From positions 62,001-126,000 of the forward strand of contig JAGTXK010000229.1 in the NCBI GenBank assembly GCA_019096195.1: DNA of 64,000 bases, written 5' to 3'. A model generated the notes under the pieces. The model was not told the DNA's origin, searched no databases, and was given only the letters and a program-made list of their open reading frames with translations. The stretch comes from Boletus sp. NGJ (taxonomy: Eukaryota; Basidiomycota; Agaricomycetes; Boletales; Boletaceae). A program made the position numbers and the translations under genes. Below are positions 24,971 to 36,624 of the stretch, piece by piece; position 1 is the first letter of the stretch; each line of letters begins with the position of its first letter.

Positions 24971-25384
24971 CTGTGGGAGGTAGGATTTGTCGAAGGGGTA
25001 TCTGGCAGTCGGCTCTCCAACGACGGTATGCCACATATCGCCACTCGCATCGACCCTCATTTCACGAACCGGGAGTAGACTAAAGAGACGACAATCAAGA
25101 ATCCTCCGACATGGCCTCAGAAATGTCGATACAGACGAAGTTCTTCAACTTGATATCTGCGATGCCAGTGAAGAGTGTCTTTATGTGCGAATCGAAACGA
25201 ACAAGACGTCACGAGAAGGAGAGGGTAACGCGAGTCCCTCCTGGTCTGGAAGACCTTGAACTTGGTGGGCTCAGTCGTGGATCGATTGATGGAATCACTG
25301 GCACAGATACTAACAAATACACTGCTCTTTCTTCGCCACGACTAATTCATGGGTAAATGATACTCGGCGAGGAAGCCTCGTCTC

Positions 25385-27806
25385 TCACACAACGCCCCTT
25401 GCATTCATCCGATCCTCCATCTTAGCTATTCCCCACTCCATATCCTTTGGCATCCACCCAAACCGCTCGTGCGCACACTCCTCGAACAACTTGTCCGACG
25501 CCACCGCGTACTTGCGTAGCGTGTACTCGCCTTCAGCGTACCCCCGTGCGCGTAGCGCAGCCCATGAGACGTTCCTCGCCAACACCGACCGGTCCCGGTA
25601 TGGGACAGTATCCAAGATGGCAAAATACGTCACCGGGAATGTCTTGAAGCTGAAGAACCAACCTTTGATGTCGCGCGCCAGCATCGTAAGGTACCCCAGC
25701 AGATCCTTTTGCCCTCCAAACACCATGTGCTTCTTCTCCCCGAATGGCATCTGTATCCCTGTTCCGTACAGCACGTCCATTGCGGACTGAAATACGTCCC
25801 ACTTGCTGCTCTTTGATACAGGCGTAAACGGAGAAGAGGGAGAAGGGGGAGCTTCAAATGTACGCCAACGCATCGCAGGCAGCGCCTCGTTGTTCAAGGG
25901 ACCCGATCCAAACACTTCGACTTCGCGGCCAGGGGCAGTTTCGGAACGAATGATGACCTGGAATAGATCTGGCCGCGCACGAAGCTCGCGCAAGAACGCC
26001 TCGACGAACGCATCTGGCTCGTTTCGCATGGCACCAAACATGTATGCTCGTGTCTCAAACTCGGCCCATACCATACAGCCCTGCTTGGTCGCTCTGCGGT
26101 TTGTTGGTATGGGCCCATGTACGTTAGGTGACGATATCATGTCCGCAACAATGATGCCGGAGAGTGAGAGGTGATTGCGCGACAAGCTGGGATCATCAAA
26201 GCCGTAGGGGAGGTCACCTTGGCAGAAATTTGGGCTTGGAACGAGGCCGAGCGCTTCAAAAGACAGGAACCCAATGAGATCATCGAAATTGTTGCACAGC
26301 CGAACAAAACAATTTTCTACATTGCCTGGTGGCTGAAGCATTTGGAGGAGGAGCTATTCGTGAACAGGCGTTCAGAAGTGTCCGAAACAACGAGCAAGAA
26401 TGAATACATACCCACCAAGCTTCATTGGGCATACTAACTGTGTGTGAGCGATTAAAAACCCAGCCTCCAAGCAATGGAAATCGGCTCTCTGAAAAGACTC
26501 AGTCCTCATTGTTGCTATATATAAAAACTCGGTTTCGCTTACCCACACTACCTACGTTGGCAGCTGTACCGTGACGCGATATAGCGAGTGCATCCAAAAC
26601 TGCATCTTTGAACCACTTTAGAGTAAACCCCAAAGGATCCGAGAACAGCTTAAGAAATCTTGCGAGATCCTCCATCGAGAAGTCGTCGCTGAGAATGAGA
26701 TCTTTGAAAGAAACCCTTTCCAATGATTTCATAAACAGACTTGGTTCATGAAAAATGATTCGTCGAGAAAACTGTTGAAAGATGAAGAAACGCTTTTCCT
26801 TGAGAGCCCTGCTAGATTCTGTCTCTGGGTGAGCATCGTCGAGTTCTCCAAAAGCTTCAATATGCGATTCGAAGTCGACGAACGGTTTCAAGATCTGGAT
26901 CATTCGTTCTTTTTGGCTGTATCAGAGAATTTAATTGGCTGTGAGTTGGAGGATGAGTTTCTATATTTCTACGTGAAGCTTACACTCGGAGTGACATATC
27001 GATCAAGTCTTCATCTCCCACTGCCGGCCCGGGGGTAGTAGGTGGTACCGGCGCGAGTGCTTTCTTCCTTGGAGTCGGAAGGGTCGAATCACGGAAAGCA
27101 TCTATATTATGGACAGACTCCAGTACTTCCTCGGTGGTCTGCTTGGACTGCTTTTCCAGATCTACTTCAGCTGTCGATAATGCTTCAAAGTTATTCATAG
27201 CTGGTAAGCTGCCATTTTGTTGATATAGTTCATAGGCTCTTTTTTGAAGAGCATCTAGCGCATCGACTGCCTTTATCATTTCTCTTTCAAGCAGCTTCAG
27301 GCGGCGCCTGTGGCCATCGTCCACTGAAAATGGATACAGTCCAGTGTCAGCAGTCACCGCACTGACTATCCGAACTCACCTTTTAGGAAAAACCGCCTCT
27401 GGTGGATATGTCGTCCTGCTTTCTCGACCCGAATCGCCTCGAGATATTTGCGCACCCACCGCGATTTCTTGAGCGCCACGTGCCAGTCTGTGTACCGGCT
27501 GATTTGCTCCTTCGCTGGTAACTCTGAGCCGGCCTTGACATCGTCGACAACCTTCGATGCGTCCTTGTATTTCTTGTACATGACGCGGTACTGTCCGTGA
27601 TGCACCTTGCAACGCTCCGGTTTGGGATGTCCTTCAGTTGCCAGTTGGCCACACCGAGTGATTTCGTCTTCCTCCAGGGTGAGACACTGAAGCGAGTCCG
27701 CGTGCGTGGAGGTAGCCTGAATGTCACTCTCGGTTTGCTTTGTATCTCCTCTGGCTCTTGCATTCGTGCTTGCTTTGGATTTGCGCTTATTTCCTGGTCC
27801 AGGCAT
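25385..27806 (-). CDS. Array family copy B, intact, unknown function
   Basis: Exons 27380-27806, 26984-27323, 26543-26916, 26412-26488 and 25385-26353 join without a stop to 728 residues. Exon 1 encodes a basic start (MPGPGNKRKSK) and a possible zinc site C-x10-C-x13-C-x2-H-H (from QCLTLEEDE to CKVHH), then helices rich in Lys and Tyr. Exon 2 encodes a likely coiled coil (LKLLEREMIKAVDALDALQK) and a Pro-rich linker. Exon 3 has the most conserved core, RRIIFHEPSLFMKSLERVSF and LILSDDFSMED. Exon 4 is 77 nt. Exon 5 is the large C-terminal domain with SGIIVADM, GREVEVFGSGPLNNEALPAM and ARNVSWAALRARGYAEGEYT. No signal peptide or membrane segment is evident. A longer frame upstream begins without an ATG; the start chosen matches copies C and D. 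I do not recognise the family and propose no function. Confidence 0.88.
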
Positions 27807-28059
27807 CTCTAGAGGGTGGGGTGGAGTTTGGACGGGAGGCTCAGGCTGTGAAGACAAGCCTCACGTAGCGCCGCCGCATGGTGATCATGAGGTTACTGCG
27901 TTGGTGTTCGCCCACTCTATCAGGAAATGGGCCAATGCATCAAAAACATCGGGTTGCAGGATGGAATCATAGATCACAGGGTAAAAATTACACTACTCTT
28001 TTTTCGCCATCGATGATTCATGGGTAGATGATGATACTCGGGCGAGGAAGCCTCGTCCC

Positions 28060-30465
28060 TCACACAGAACCCCTTGCATACAACTGATCCTCCATCAACG
28101 TCATTTCCCACTTCATCTCCTCTGGCATCCACCCAAGCCGCTCGTGTGCACACTCCTCGAACAACCTGTCCGACGCCGCCGCGTACTTGCGTAACGTGTA
28201 CTCACCTTCTGCGTACCCCCGTGCGCGTAACGCAGCCCACGAGACGTTCCTCGCCAACGTCGATTGAGCTCGGTTTGGGACGGTGTCCAAGATGACAAAG
28301 TACGTCACCGGGAATGTCTTGTAGCGGAAGAACCACCCTTTGAGGTCGCGCGATAGGATGGTAAGGTACCCAAGCAGATCATTTCTCCCTCCGTCCTGCG
28401 TCTGTTTCTTCCCTCCGGACGGTATCTGCATCCCCGTTCCGTACAGCACGTCCACTGCGGACCGGAATACCTCCCACTTGCCACTCGTCGATACGGGCGC
28501 CGGAAACGGAGAAGTCGGAGAAGGGGGGGCCTCAAAGGAACGCCCACGCATCGCAGGCAGCGCCTCGTTGTTCAAGGGACCCGATCCAAACACTTCGACT
28601 TCGCGGCCAGGGGCAGTTTCGGAACGAATGACGACTTGGAATAGATCTGGTCGTGCACGAAGCTCGCGAAAAAACGCCTCGACGAATCCGTCTTTTTCGT
28701 TTCGCACCGCACCGAACATGTATGCTCGTGTCTCGATCTCGGCCCATGCGATACAGCCCCGCTTCGTCGCTCTGCGCGTTGTCGGCATTGGCCGACACAT
28801 TTCTGGGGGTTTAGGTGACGCCACCATGTCCGCAATGATGACGCCGGAGAGAGAGAGGTGGTTGCGCGACAGGCTGGGATCATCAAAGTCGAACTGAGGT
28901 GGACTTTCGCAGAAGCTCGGGCTTGGAACGAGGCCGAGCGCTTCAAAAGAAAGGAATCCGATGACATCATCAAAATTGTTGCACAGACGAACGAAGCGAT
29001 TTTCTATATTGGCTGGTGGTGCGAGAATTTTGAGGAGGATCTATTCATGGACAGGAGGTCAGAATTGTCGGAAGCAAGAACTGACCAGGAATGGATACAT
29101 ACCCACCAAGCTTCATTGGACATAGTAGCTTTGTGTGAGCGGTTAAAGACCCAGCCTCCAAGCAACGGAGAACGGTTCTCTGAAAAGACTCAGTCATTAT
29201 TTTTGTTATTAGAATAACTCGTTCTAACTCACCTACGCTACCTACGTTGGCAGCTGTACCATGACGTGACATAGCGAGTGCGTCCAGCACTGCATCTTTG
29301 AACCACTTTAGAGGAAACGCCAAAGGGTCCATGAACAGATGAAGAAATCTTGCGATATCCTCCATCGAGAAGTCGTCACTGAGAATGAGGTCTTTGAAAG
29401 AAACCTTTTCCAATGATTTCATAAACAGACTTGGTTCATGAAAAATGATTCGTCGAGAAAACTGTTGAAAGATGAAGAAATGCCTTTCCAACACAGCCTT
29501 ACTGTGTCCTGTCTTTGGCTGAGGATAGACTTCTTCAAAAACCTCAACGAATGACTCATAGTCGAGGAACGGCTTCAAGATCTCGATCATTTGTTCCTTT
29601 CCGCTGTATCAGGAAATCCGCATCGGTTGTGAGTTGGACGATGAGATTCTACGTAAAACTTACGCCCGTAGTGACATGTCAATCAAGTCTTCGTCTCCCA
29701 CTGCTGGGGTACGTGGTAACGCGAGAGGTTTCTTCCTTGGAATCGGAAGGGTCGAATCGCGGAAAGCATCTGGATTATAGACAGACTGCAGTACTTCCTC
29801 GGTGGTCTGCTTGGACTGGTTTTCTAAATCTACTTCAGCCGTCGATCGTGCTTGATCGTTCATAGCATGTAAGGTGTCGTTGTGCTGATGTAGTTCAAAG
29901 GCTCTCTTTTGAAGTGCATCTAGCACATCAACTGCCTTTATCATTTCTCTTTCAAGCAGCTTCAGGCGGCGCCTGTGGCCATCGTCCACTGAAAATGGAT
30001 ACAGTCCAGTGTCAGCAGTCACCGCACTGACTATCCGAACTCACCTTTTAGGAAAAACCGCCTCTGGTGGATATGTCGTCCTGCTTTCTCGACCCGAATT
30101 GCCTCGAGATATTTGCGCACCCACCGCGATTTCTCGAGCGCCGCGTGCCAGTCTGTGTATCGGCCGATTTGCTCCTTCGTCGGCAGGTTTGCGCTACCCT
30201 TGACATCATCGACGACCTTCGACGCCTCCTTGTATTTCTTGTACATGACGCGGTACTGTCCATGATGCACCTTGCAACGCTCCGGTTTGGGATAACCTTG
30301 GGTTGCTACTTGGCCACACCGTGTGATTTCGTCTTCCTCAAGGGTGAGACATGGGAGCGAATAAGTGTCCGCGGAGGTAGCCTGAATATCACGTAGGGTT
30401 TCCTTTGTACCTCCTCTGGCTTTTGCATCTCCTTTGGCTTTGCGCTTATTTCCTGGTCCAGGCAT
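28060..30465 (-). CDS. Array family copy C, intact, unknown function
   Basis: Exons 30045-30465, 29664-29988, 29233-29603, 29103-29179 and 28060-29040 join in frame to 724 residues. The C-x10-C-x13-C-x2-H-H set, the exon 2 coiled coil, the exon 3 core and the GREVEVFGSGPLNNEALPAM block are all present. Exon 5 is close to copy D, with many differences at third codon positions, which suggests selection on the protein; this was judged by eye only. Only 253 bp separate its stop from the start of copy B, so B's promoter must be short. Its own upstream region resembles that of copy D. Confidence 0.88.
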
Positions 30466-30600
30466 GTTGAGGGTGAGGTAGGGGGTCTGAAGGCACTGTC
30501 CAGACGAGCGTTGGCGCCACTCCGTATCGAGAATCTATGATTGGGCGATTTGGTCATCCTGTATGGAAACGAGGAAGTCGTGCGGCCAGCTGCGGATCGT
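30466..30600 (-). promoter_or_regulatory. Conserved upstream block of copy C
   Basis: Read on the minus strand, the 130 bp before the start codon match the 130 bp before copy D (43395-43526): CCATACAGGATGACCAAATC in C against CCATATAGGATAACCAAATC in D, then a GCGCCAACGCT / CTACGCCAACGCT block and a CAGTGCCTTC / CAGTGTCTTC block before the ATG. Conservation this close to the start suggests a shared promoter or 5' leader, or simply recent duplication. Confidence 0.55.
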
Positions 30601-30652
30601 GGTTTAGGCATTGGTTCTGCATCACGGCCACTCACCACAACATCACATCACC

Positions 30653-30672
30653 CGACCTGTGGCCACAGGTCG
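30653..30672. other. 20-bp perfect palindrome
   Basis: CGACCTGTGGCCACAGGTCG reads the same on both strands. It lies about 190 bp upstream of copy C. It could be a binding site for a dimeric regulator or a chance palindrome. Confidence 0.6.
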
Positions 30673-31445
30673 TGCGATGGGTCACCCCTCGATCTCACTC
30701 CCACTGCTGCAGCATCTAGCTGGCAGTTCCATGAACAGTCCCCAGCTGGCGAGAGCTTGCGCCTCTTAAAACCGCAGCCAGACTCCCAATTGGCGAACGC
30801 ATCAAAACTGTATTCAAAAAGTGTCCCGGTACCCGGAAAGAATCGACCAAGTGAGTCCTGAGGACCTCGAGGACCCATGAATTGTGAGACGTCTTTGTGA
30901 AAACGTGGAATGTACCTCGACTTTGTAGGGACGAACATCAGTAGTGAGCCAGGAGTTCTTCGCTCGGTCGCGCGTCCCGAGTCTTCAGAGCGATGCTGAG
31001 TGCTGAAAGTGTATCAGATAAAAAGACATAGTGAGGTCGTAGTCAAGGTTCACCTGATTTCGACAGTTCACGGAATTAAGTAAAGTCCCAAGTCCAGCTG
31101 CATGCAAATTGACTCTCGTGATCTAGCACTCCTGGGTTCGGACTTCCCAAAACTATAGTACTAGTGGTTTGAAGCCTACTGTATACATAGTGACATCAGG
31201 GCTACATAAGAGAACGATTACCCGCCCACTTCTCATTCTACTAATACCTATGTAAACGTTTCAGGCAATGACTTGGAACAACAAGCTCGCAGGAGAGAAA
31301 ATAGTCGTAGAGTGTGCCATAAATGGTCGTAAATCCGCGTCCAAGTAATCCACGCCATACCCTCAATAAACTGAACACGCTATCCTTTGGAATACAGAAT
31401 CATAGATATATAACCAACACACATTGGCCGATATGTGCCGAAGGA

Positions 31446-32675
31446 CTATCCTTGATGCGCCATAAACGCTCTGGGATCTAGCGACTTGGGGCTCCGTTTG
31501 CCAGAGAGCCCCACGCTAGGGAAATCAGCGTGTTTCCCGTCATGGATATACCGTTCCTGCGGAACAGGGAACGCAGCCACCGCAGGGGTTTCCGTAATGC
31601 TCTCCACAGGCGTGTACGGCGCTGTCGACGTTGACTGTGACGTTGCCGACGAGACGACCGACGTTCGCTTTGATGCGCGATGAGACTTCTTCTTCGCCGG
31701 TGTGGGAACGTGCATCTCCGCATGAGGGTACGGGATAGACTGATGCGTGCCGTGGACCGGGAAATTCTGGATGTGCGAGGCATCCCCAGCAGAGAAAGAT
31801 GCAGATGTACGGGAGCGTGAATCCGAGCCCGATGCGCTTAGTACTGCAGATAGCTTCTTCTTGTTCCGCGTGTACAGCTCCCCGCCTAGATCTGCATCGT
31901 CGGCGTCGCCAGAATAAGAGGTGATGGAACCATCGAAGTCGCCATCCCGACTGAGACCCTCCGGACGTGGATGGTCTGGGACGACTTCGACTGGATGGAA
32001 ACGGAACGACGTGGGGACCGTCTCACTCCCGCTCCCCTGGAATCCCTCGAACGTATCGACGTCCGGACGATGTGACGCCCCGTTGAGCGACCCGAGGGCC
32101 TCGGCCCTCGCGCGTGCTTTCCGTTCTTGTCTACGTGCCCTCCGCTCTGCTTTTCGACGAGCTTCCTCTGCTTCCAGCTGCTGTCGCTCACTCTCGCGCT
32201 GTGCTGCTAGTGCTGCAATGTGGTCCGGCGACGTCAGTCGCTCGATGGTGCTCGCATCGAGCGTGGCTGGGTCGGAGTCGAGCGTGGACGACGAGGCGGT
32301 GACCAACGCCCTTGCCGTCCTACCCGACGAATCATCCCCGTCGTCGTCATCAGAGAGGTATATTGGTGGACGACCAAAAAGGGTGTAACCAAACAGGGTG
32401 ATGGAAAACTTGGCCCGTCGACGGTGTCTCGCTCTGCGTTGCGCGGCGGCGCCCAAGTTGGAGTGGAGCGAAAGGGCATCCGAGTCTGAGTCACGAAGGA
32501 GATGTTCGAGGTCGTTGGATGACGAGGATCTGGTCGAGGCGGAACGTGGTTCCGCATTCGAGGTTGGATTCGGAGTAGAACTCGGAGCAGACTCGGAGCG
32601 CGGTGATGAGGTGAAACATGGGAGACATGAAGCGAATGCAGCACGGATGTTATCGATGTAGGAAAAACTGTCCAT
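31446..32675 (-). CDS. Conserved fungal protein of unknown function, 409 residues
   Basis: A single-exon frame. The N-terminus MDSFSYIDNIRAAF is followed by a cysteine pair (C17, C20), which could be lipidated. Then come a Ser-rich linker, an acidic/Ser stretch (residues 55-75), a basic stretch (77-89) and the block FGYTLFGRPPIYLSDD (95-110), which looks like the conserved core. A charged helix (about 157-195) could form a coiled coil, and a long disordered Ser/Pro-rich tail follows. I recall similar proteins in agaricomycetes without a known role; this was not checked. Its 3' end has been duplicated to 24480-24970. The next gene rightwards is an MFS transporter on the same strand. Confidence 0.82.
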   Translation of the reverse strand: MDSFSYIDNIRAAFASCLPCFTSSPRSESAPSSTPNPTSNAEPRSASTRSSSSNDLEHLLRDSDSDALSLHSNLGAAAQRRARHRRRAKFSITLFGYTLFGRPPIYLSDDDDGDDSSGRTARALVTASSSTLDSDPATLDASTIERLTSPDHIAALAAQRESERQQLEAEEARRKAERRARRQERKARARAEALGSLNGASHRPDVDTFEGFQGSGSETVPTSFRFHPVEVVPDHPRPEGLSRDGDFDGSITSYSGDADDADLGGELYTRNKKKLSAVLSASGSDSRSRTSASFSAGDASHIQNFPVHGTHQSIPYPHAEMHVPTPAKKKSHRASKRTSVVSSATSQSTSTAPYTPVESITETPAVAAFPVPQERYIHDGKHADFPSVGLSGKRSPKSLDPRAFMAHQG

Positions 32676-33265
32676 TGCCGCCTTCTGAAGTTTCAGGTGT
32701 TACTGTGAACGACAACGGTGGGTCTCGATTGGGAAAAAAATGTAGAGGTGAGTCGTGGGATGTGTCCGGAGCGAGCAGAGATGTGCGGATGGTTGTTGAC
32801 TCAAGAAAATGGGTGCGCGAGTCAAACTTGCGCTGCAGGCGGGCACGAGGCAACGAGGGCGTTTTATGAAACCTCGAAACTGTTTCTGGCTTTCCTCTTG
32901 GACCATACCACTACGGTCACGGGTGGCAGTGCAGCGCATACCGGCTAAATCTCATGATTTCTCTTTTTTTTTCTTAGTGTGCTAACGCGACATCTACTGA
33001 CGAGCAGAAACGATCCATTTCATCCTCGATTCGCTGTGGAGAGTTGGAGGGCAAGAATGTCGCCTCCATCGAGACTCGGAAGGCGATCCCAATATGTATT
33101 CCTGCAGCCTATGGCAATACACCGACAAAGGCGCGACTTGCTCGCCTTGGTGATCTATAATACATACACGCGACGAGAACACTAATACTAACCTTGTCTA
33201 CCGTCGATTTTTCGTCAAAGATACCCTTCGGGAGGGAAAAGAGGGGTACAACCTTTTGGCATCAC
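32676..33265. other. Intergenic, promoter of the 409-residue gene and 3' flank of the MFS gene
   Basis: 590 bp with a T10 run near 32964-32973 and no supported gene. Both neighbours are on the minus strand. Confidence 0.45.
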
Positions 33266-35417
33266 TCACACTTTGACAACTGCGACTCCTTTCTTTTCAC
33301 TACCCCCTTCAGTCCCAACTACCTCGCCACTAGGACATCTCCTCTCCGCTTCAGCGGCGCCAGCATGGGCGAACGAGACACGTACGCCGATGAACAAAGC
33401 TCCACCTGCCAATGCGAGGGCCTGTACCAAAGAGTAAGTGAAACGCCAAACTTAACCATCTGAAACAGACATACCCCAGAAAAGATTGCAGGCGCCCACC
33501 AGAGATAATGGTGCGTTAGGAGGGCACCACAGATCGGGGAGCCTGCAGCAAAAAAACAAACACATGATCATCGTGCTCGTAACACTCGTGCCTGCACCTC
33601 GACTGACCTATCAAGGCACCGATGCCTTGGTTGTGTCGAACGAATCAAATGTCAGCGACGCAGAAAACAGGGAAGGGCAACACAAGCGACGCACCTGTAA
33701 TCGCAAAACCCACACCCAATCTCACACTGTGTCATGGAGGTAAAAAATGGCATGTCAGACCCTGTAATACTGATACGATGAAAGATAAAAACGACAAACC
33801 CAAGCTCTGCAGGCTCAGCCGTCAGCCCCAACATGGGTGCCATCATTGCGATATCTATGACGGTCAAGAGCTAAGCGTCGCTCGCGTCGGCGCACATAAG
33901 CGTAACACGCACTCATTCCCGAAAAAAGCCCGTACAACACCCCGAGCACTACCACACTCGCTACCGAGCCGAGCCAAATCATACCAACGATCAAGATAGC
34001 GCATACGACGGTCGTGAAGATCGTGAGGTTGATGGCCCCGACGAATGGGACCATGGTACCAGCCACGAACCGACCAATGAAACTGCCCGCGTTGATAATG
34101 ACCAGCTACATGATCTACCGTCAGTCCAATGGATTCGCAATGCATGAACTGGCGACGCACCGAGTAGAAAGCAAAGGAGTCACCGAGCCCGTGTCTAAGA
34201 GAGTCTACTTGAAAATAAAAGAAGGGATACAGGTACGCGACTTGGAAGAGCGTGAACCTAGGACAGGACATGGGCATCATGACGCCAAGGAAAAGGTCGA
34301 GGATACGCCATACCCGATGATCGTCAAAAGTGACGGAATCTCCGTAAAACACTTTTTCGTCGCCTTCCAGAAATTAATCGAAGTTGCCGCTGGACGCACG
34401 GCGTTATACCGTGTACGCATGAGGGTGCATGACAGGAACAACAACACGGTAATAAACGTTGCACTGATGCGTACCCCCATCCTGAATCCGATGGGGCCAT
34501 TAAACAGCTTGTTCAACATGATGGTATTTGCGATGCCACCAAGTGCAACGCCCGAGCTGACGATGGACATCATGGTCGTTCGCCGACGCTTGAAGTGATG
34601 TGAGAGGATGGCAAAGCTCGGGACATACATTAGCCCCTGGCCGATGCCAGATGCGAAACCTTGAGCAAGCAGAACCTGGGCAACGTTCGAGCGTTATTCA
34701 GAGCAAAATCCGTCTTCAGCATACCTGGTAGTACTGTCCTGGCTGTACCAGAGACAACATGAAGATCGAGAGAGATTGAAGAACGGCACCGGTGATGTAC
34801 ACTAGATGGCTAGCGATAATGATAAGCATCCATGATGGCAATAGGTTGGCGCCAGCCTCACAAATGTCCATTGTCGAATAGTGGGCCACACATTGCGCCC
34901 ACTGCAGTCACGAGAAATGTAGACAAGCTTCCAATCCATCTGTTTTCTATTGTACTCAAACATGTGATGAGGAAAGTCAAATTTGCTCACGAGACAGCCG
35001 ACGAGCTCTCGTTTTGAAGGTACTGTTGCGAATAGAGAGCTGGTCGTATTGCCAGCGATCAAGCTGCTGCAAAGTGCTCTGCTGGAAGGTAAGCTCACCT
35101 TGATATACACCAAAAGCACTCATGTACCTGCTTGAGTGTGAGTAACAGCCTGAGATATGGACGTCAATTTTGCATCACGCACCCGAACCCACAGAATTGG
35201 GCAAGAAAGCTGTGAGAATGTTGATAGGTATACGTCGATCCGAGCGACTGATAAGATCTTACGCTCCGGCTACCGTACACCAGGCCTCTATACCACCCTC
35301 GGGTAAATCCGGGTCTACTGCGGTATGGGGAGAAGATAGCAATGTATTTTCCGCAGAACCTTTCGGCGGCGGGGTCGCATCCCCGGAGGAGTTAGAATTA
35401 CGCGGAGAAGAAAACAT
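33266..35417 (-). CDS. MFS monocarboxylate-transporter-like permease
   Basis: Fourteen exons: 35263-35417, 35183-35209, 35099-35127, 34991-35039, 34862-34939, 34725-34809, 34314-34675, 34161-34257, 33913-34105, 33800-33854, 33695-33726, 33608-33625, 33475-33542 and 33266-33421. They join in phase to 467 residues, the size of fungal MCT-type (SLC16-like) permeases of the plasma membrane. A polar cytosolic N-terminus leads to PEGGIEAWCTV, matching the DGG-x-W motif of the family before helix 1. FGVYQALY, SWIGSL and GPLFDNGH follow in helices 1-2. QGLMYVPSFAILSHHFKRRR spans helices 4-5. FYFQVDSLRHG lies after helix 7, and APISGALL-like GSPICGALL precedes the last helices. Exons of 18, 27, 29 and 32 nt are unusually small but each restores family sequence. 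The substrate is unknown; such permeases carry small carboxylates or related metabolites. Confidence 0.92.
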
Positions 35418-36206
35418 ATTTCTGCAAGCGAGGGAAAGAACGCAAACGAGAGTGTTTGCTTACGCTGTATATGAACCTAGTGTGCGTCCGAATAGCAGCA
35501 CCTTGCAGTCATCTGTTTTGAGGACCGCAACAAGTCATACGTCAACGCGTTAACCTTGATCGGACGAGAAACCGAACATGTTGGCTCTGCGGTGCACCCC
35601 CACTCATTCGTACGATTGCAAATGAGAACCGTCACAGCATCAAATAACGTTTGATGACGGGCGAGATAGTCGTGGTGAGGGTCCGAGCACCATTATGAGG
35701 TACGAGACATGGATCAGGTGCGTCGTGCGGATGGGTTGAGGTACGAATTTATGCAGCCTGTCGAGGAAGTTTACATACGCTTACCTCTCTCGCCGTAAAA
35801 TCGCATCCATCGGTCATGGTCTCGTACATCTACGATGGGGTGGGGGCCGAAAGCCGTCGGTCGATCAATCCGTCAATATTAATGAGCGCGGAAACGAGGG
35901 GCCATAGTCATAACAGCCCCGCCCCCTAAAATGTGGCTGGGAATTGACGAAGATCCCTCCACGTTTCAAAAGCAAGCGGCGATGGGTCCAGATTCCGTAT
36001 TCGAAGAAAACGTTGTCCACGACCGCATAAGTTCTGGCTGTGTCGTCAGCCTTCAGGTGTTGAAGAAACGCACCAATGCAAGACCTAAGTAGTGCTGGTG
36101 AACAAGAAGCAAAGAACCCACGTCACAGCCACCCGTGCTAATTCAGTCAACCAGCCAATCAAATTTCATTGCGGCCGGCCATCGCCTCCTCTTTCTTCGA
36201 CTCACC
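35418..36206. other. Divergent interval MFS gene / DPH3
   Basis: About 790 bp between two divergent start codons; promoters of both genes are expected here. No motif was singled out and no RNA gene was seen. Confidence 0.5.
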
Positions 36207-36624
36207 ATGGGCGCGTACTACGACGAGATTGAGATTGAGGACATGAGCTGGGACGAAGTAAAAGGTGTTTACCACTACCCTTGCCCGTGCGGTGATCGTT
36301 TCGAGATCTCTCGAAAGCAACTTGCAAATTACGAGGACGTCGCGATCTGCCCCAGCTGTAGCCTGATTATCCGCGTTATATATGATCCCGTACGCATGCT
36401 TTCTGTCATTGCGATCGCATCTTGTGTTGACTGATCCATCCACCCTGTCTTCTCTTCGACAGCTCGATTTCGAAGACGAACCTCCTGACGATGAGTCACA
36501 GCCGGAGGAAAATGAGGAGGATGAGTCAGAGTCCAACTCGGACGACGACCACTTCCAGGATGCCCTCGACCAGCTCACGCTCCACGAGGAATCCAAGCCT
36601 GCTATGATCGCCGTCTCAGCGTAA
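36207..36624 (+). CDS. DPH3: Diphthamide biosynthesis protein 3 (CSL zinc finger)
   Basis: Dph3 is the electron donor for Dph1-Dph2, which start diphthamide formation on elongation factor 2; it also serves Elongator tRNA modification. Two exons, 36207-36389 and 36463-36624, give 114 residues. The CSL fold is complete: [10 protein letters not shown] at the start, then C26-x-C28 ([11 protein letters not shown]) and C48-x2-C51 ([14 protein letters not shown]) holding one iron or zinc. Exon 2 codes for an acidic tail of about 50 residues, which makes the protein longer than the roughly 80-residue yeast form. The start fits the conserved N-terminus exactly. Confidence 0.96.

Larger units (their letters stand above)
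21341..30465 (-). repeat. Tandem array of an uncharacterised five-exon gene family
   Basis: Three head-to-tail copies on the minus strand (A 21341-23688, B 25385-27806, C 28060-30465), each with the same five exons and the same intron phases. A fourth copy (D 43527-45947) and a decayed fragment (42430-42790) lie outside in other positions. Similarity extends into 3' flanks (a GAGGCTTCCT block just after the stop, best in B, C and D) and promoters, so the duplicated unit is larger than the coding region. Confidence 0.9.

Noticed and set aside
21341-30465. The tandem family as a transposon or virus-derived element
   Set aside because: Copies keep introns, show no terminal repeats or target-site duplications, and encode no polymerase, integrase, transposase or capsid pattern.
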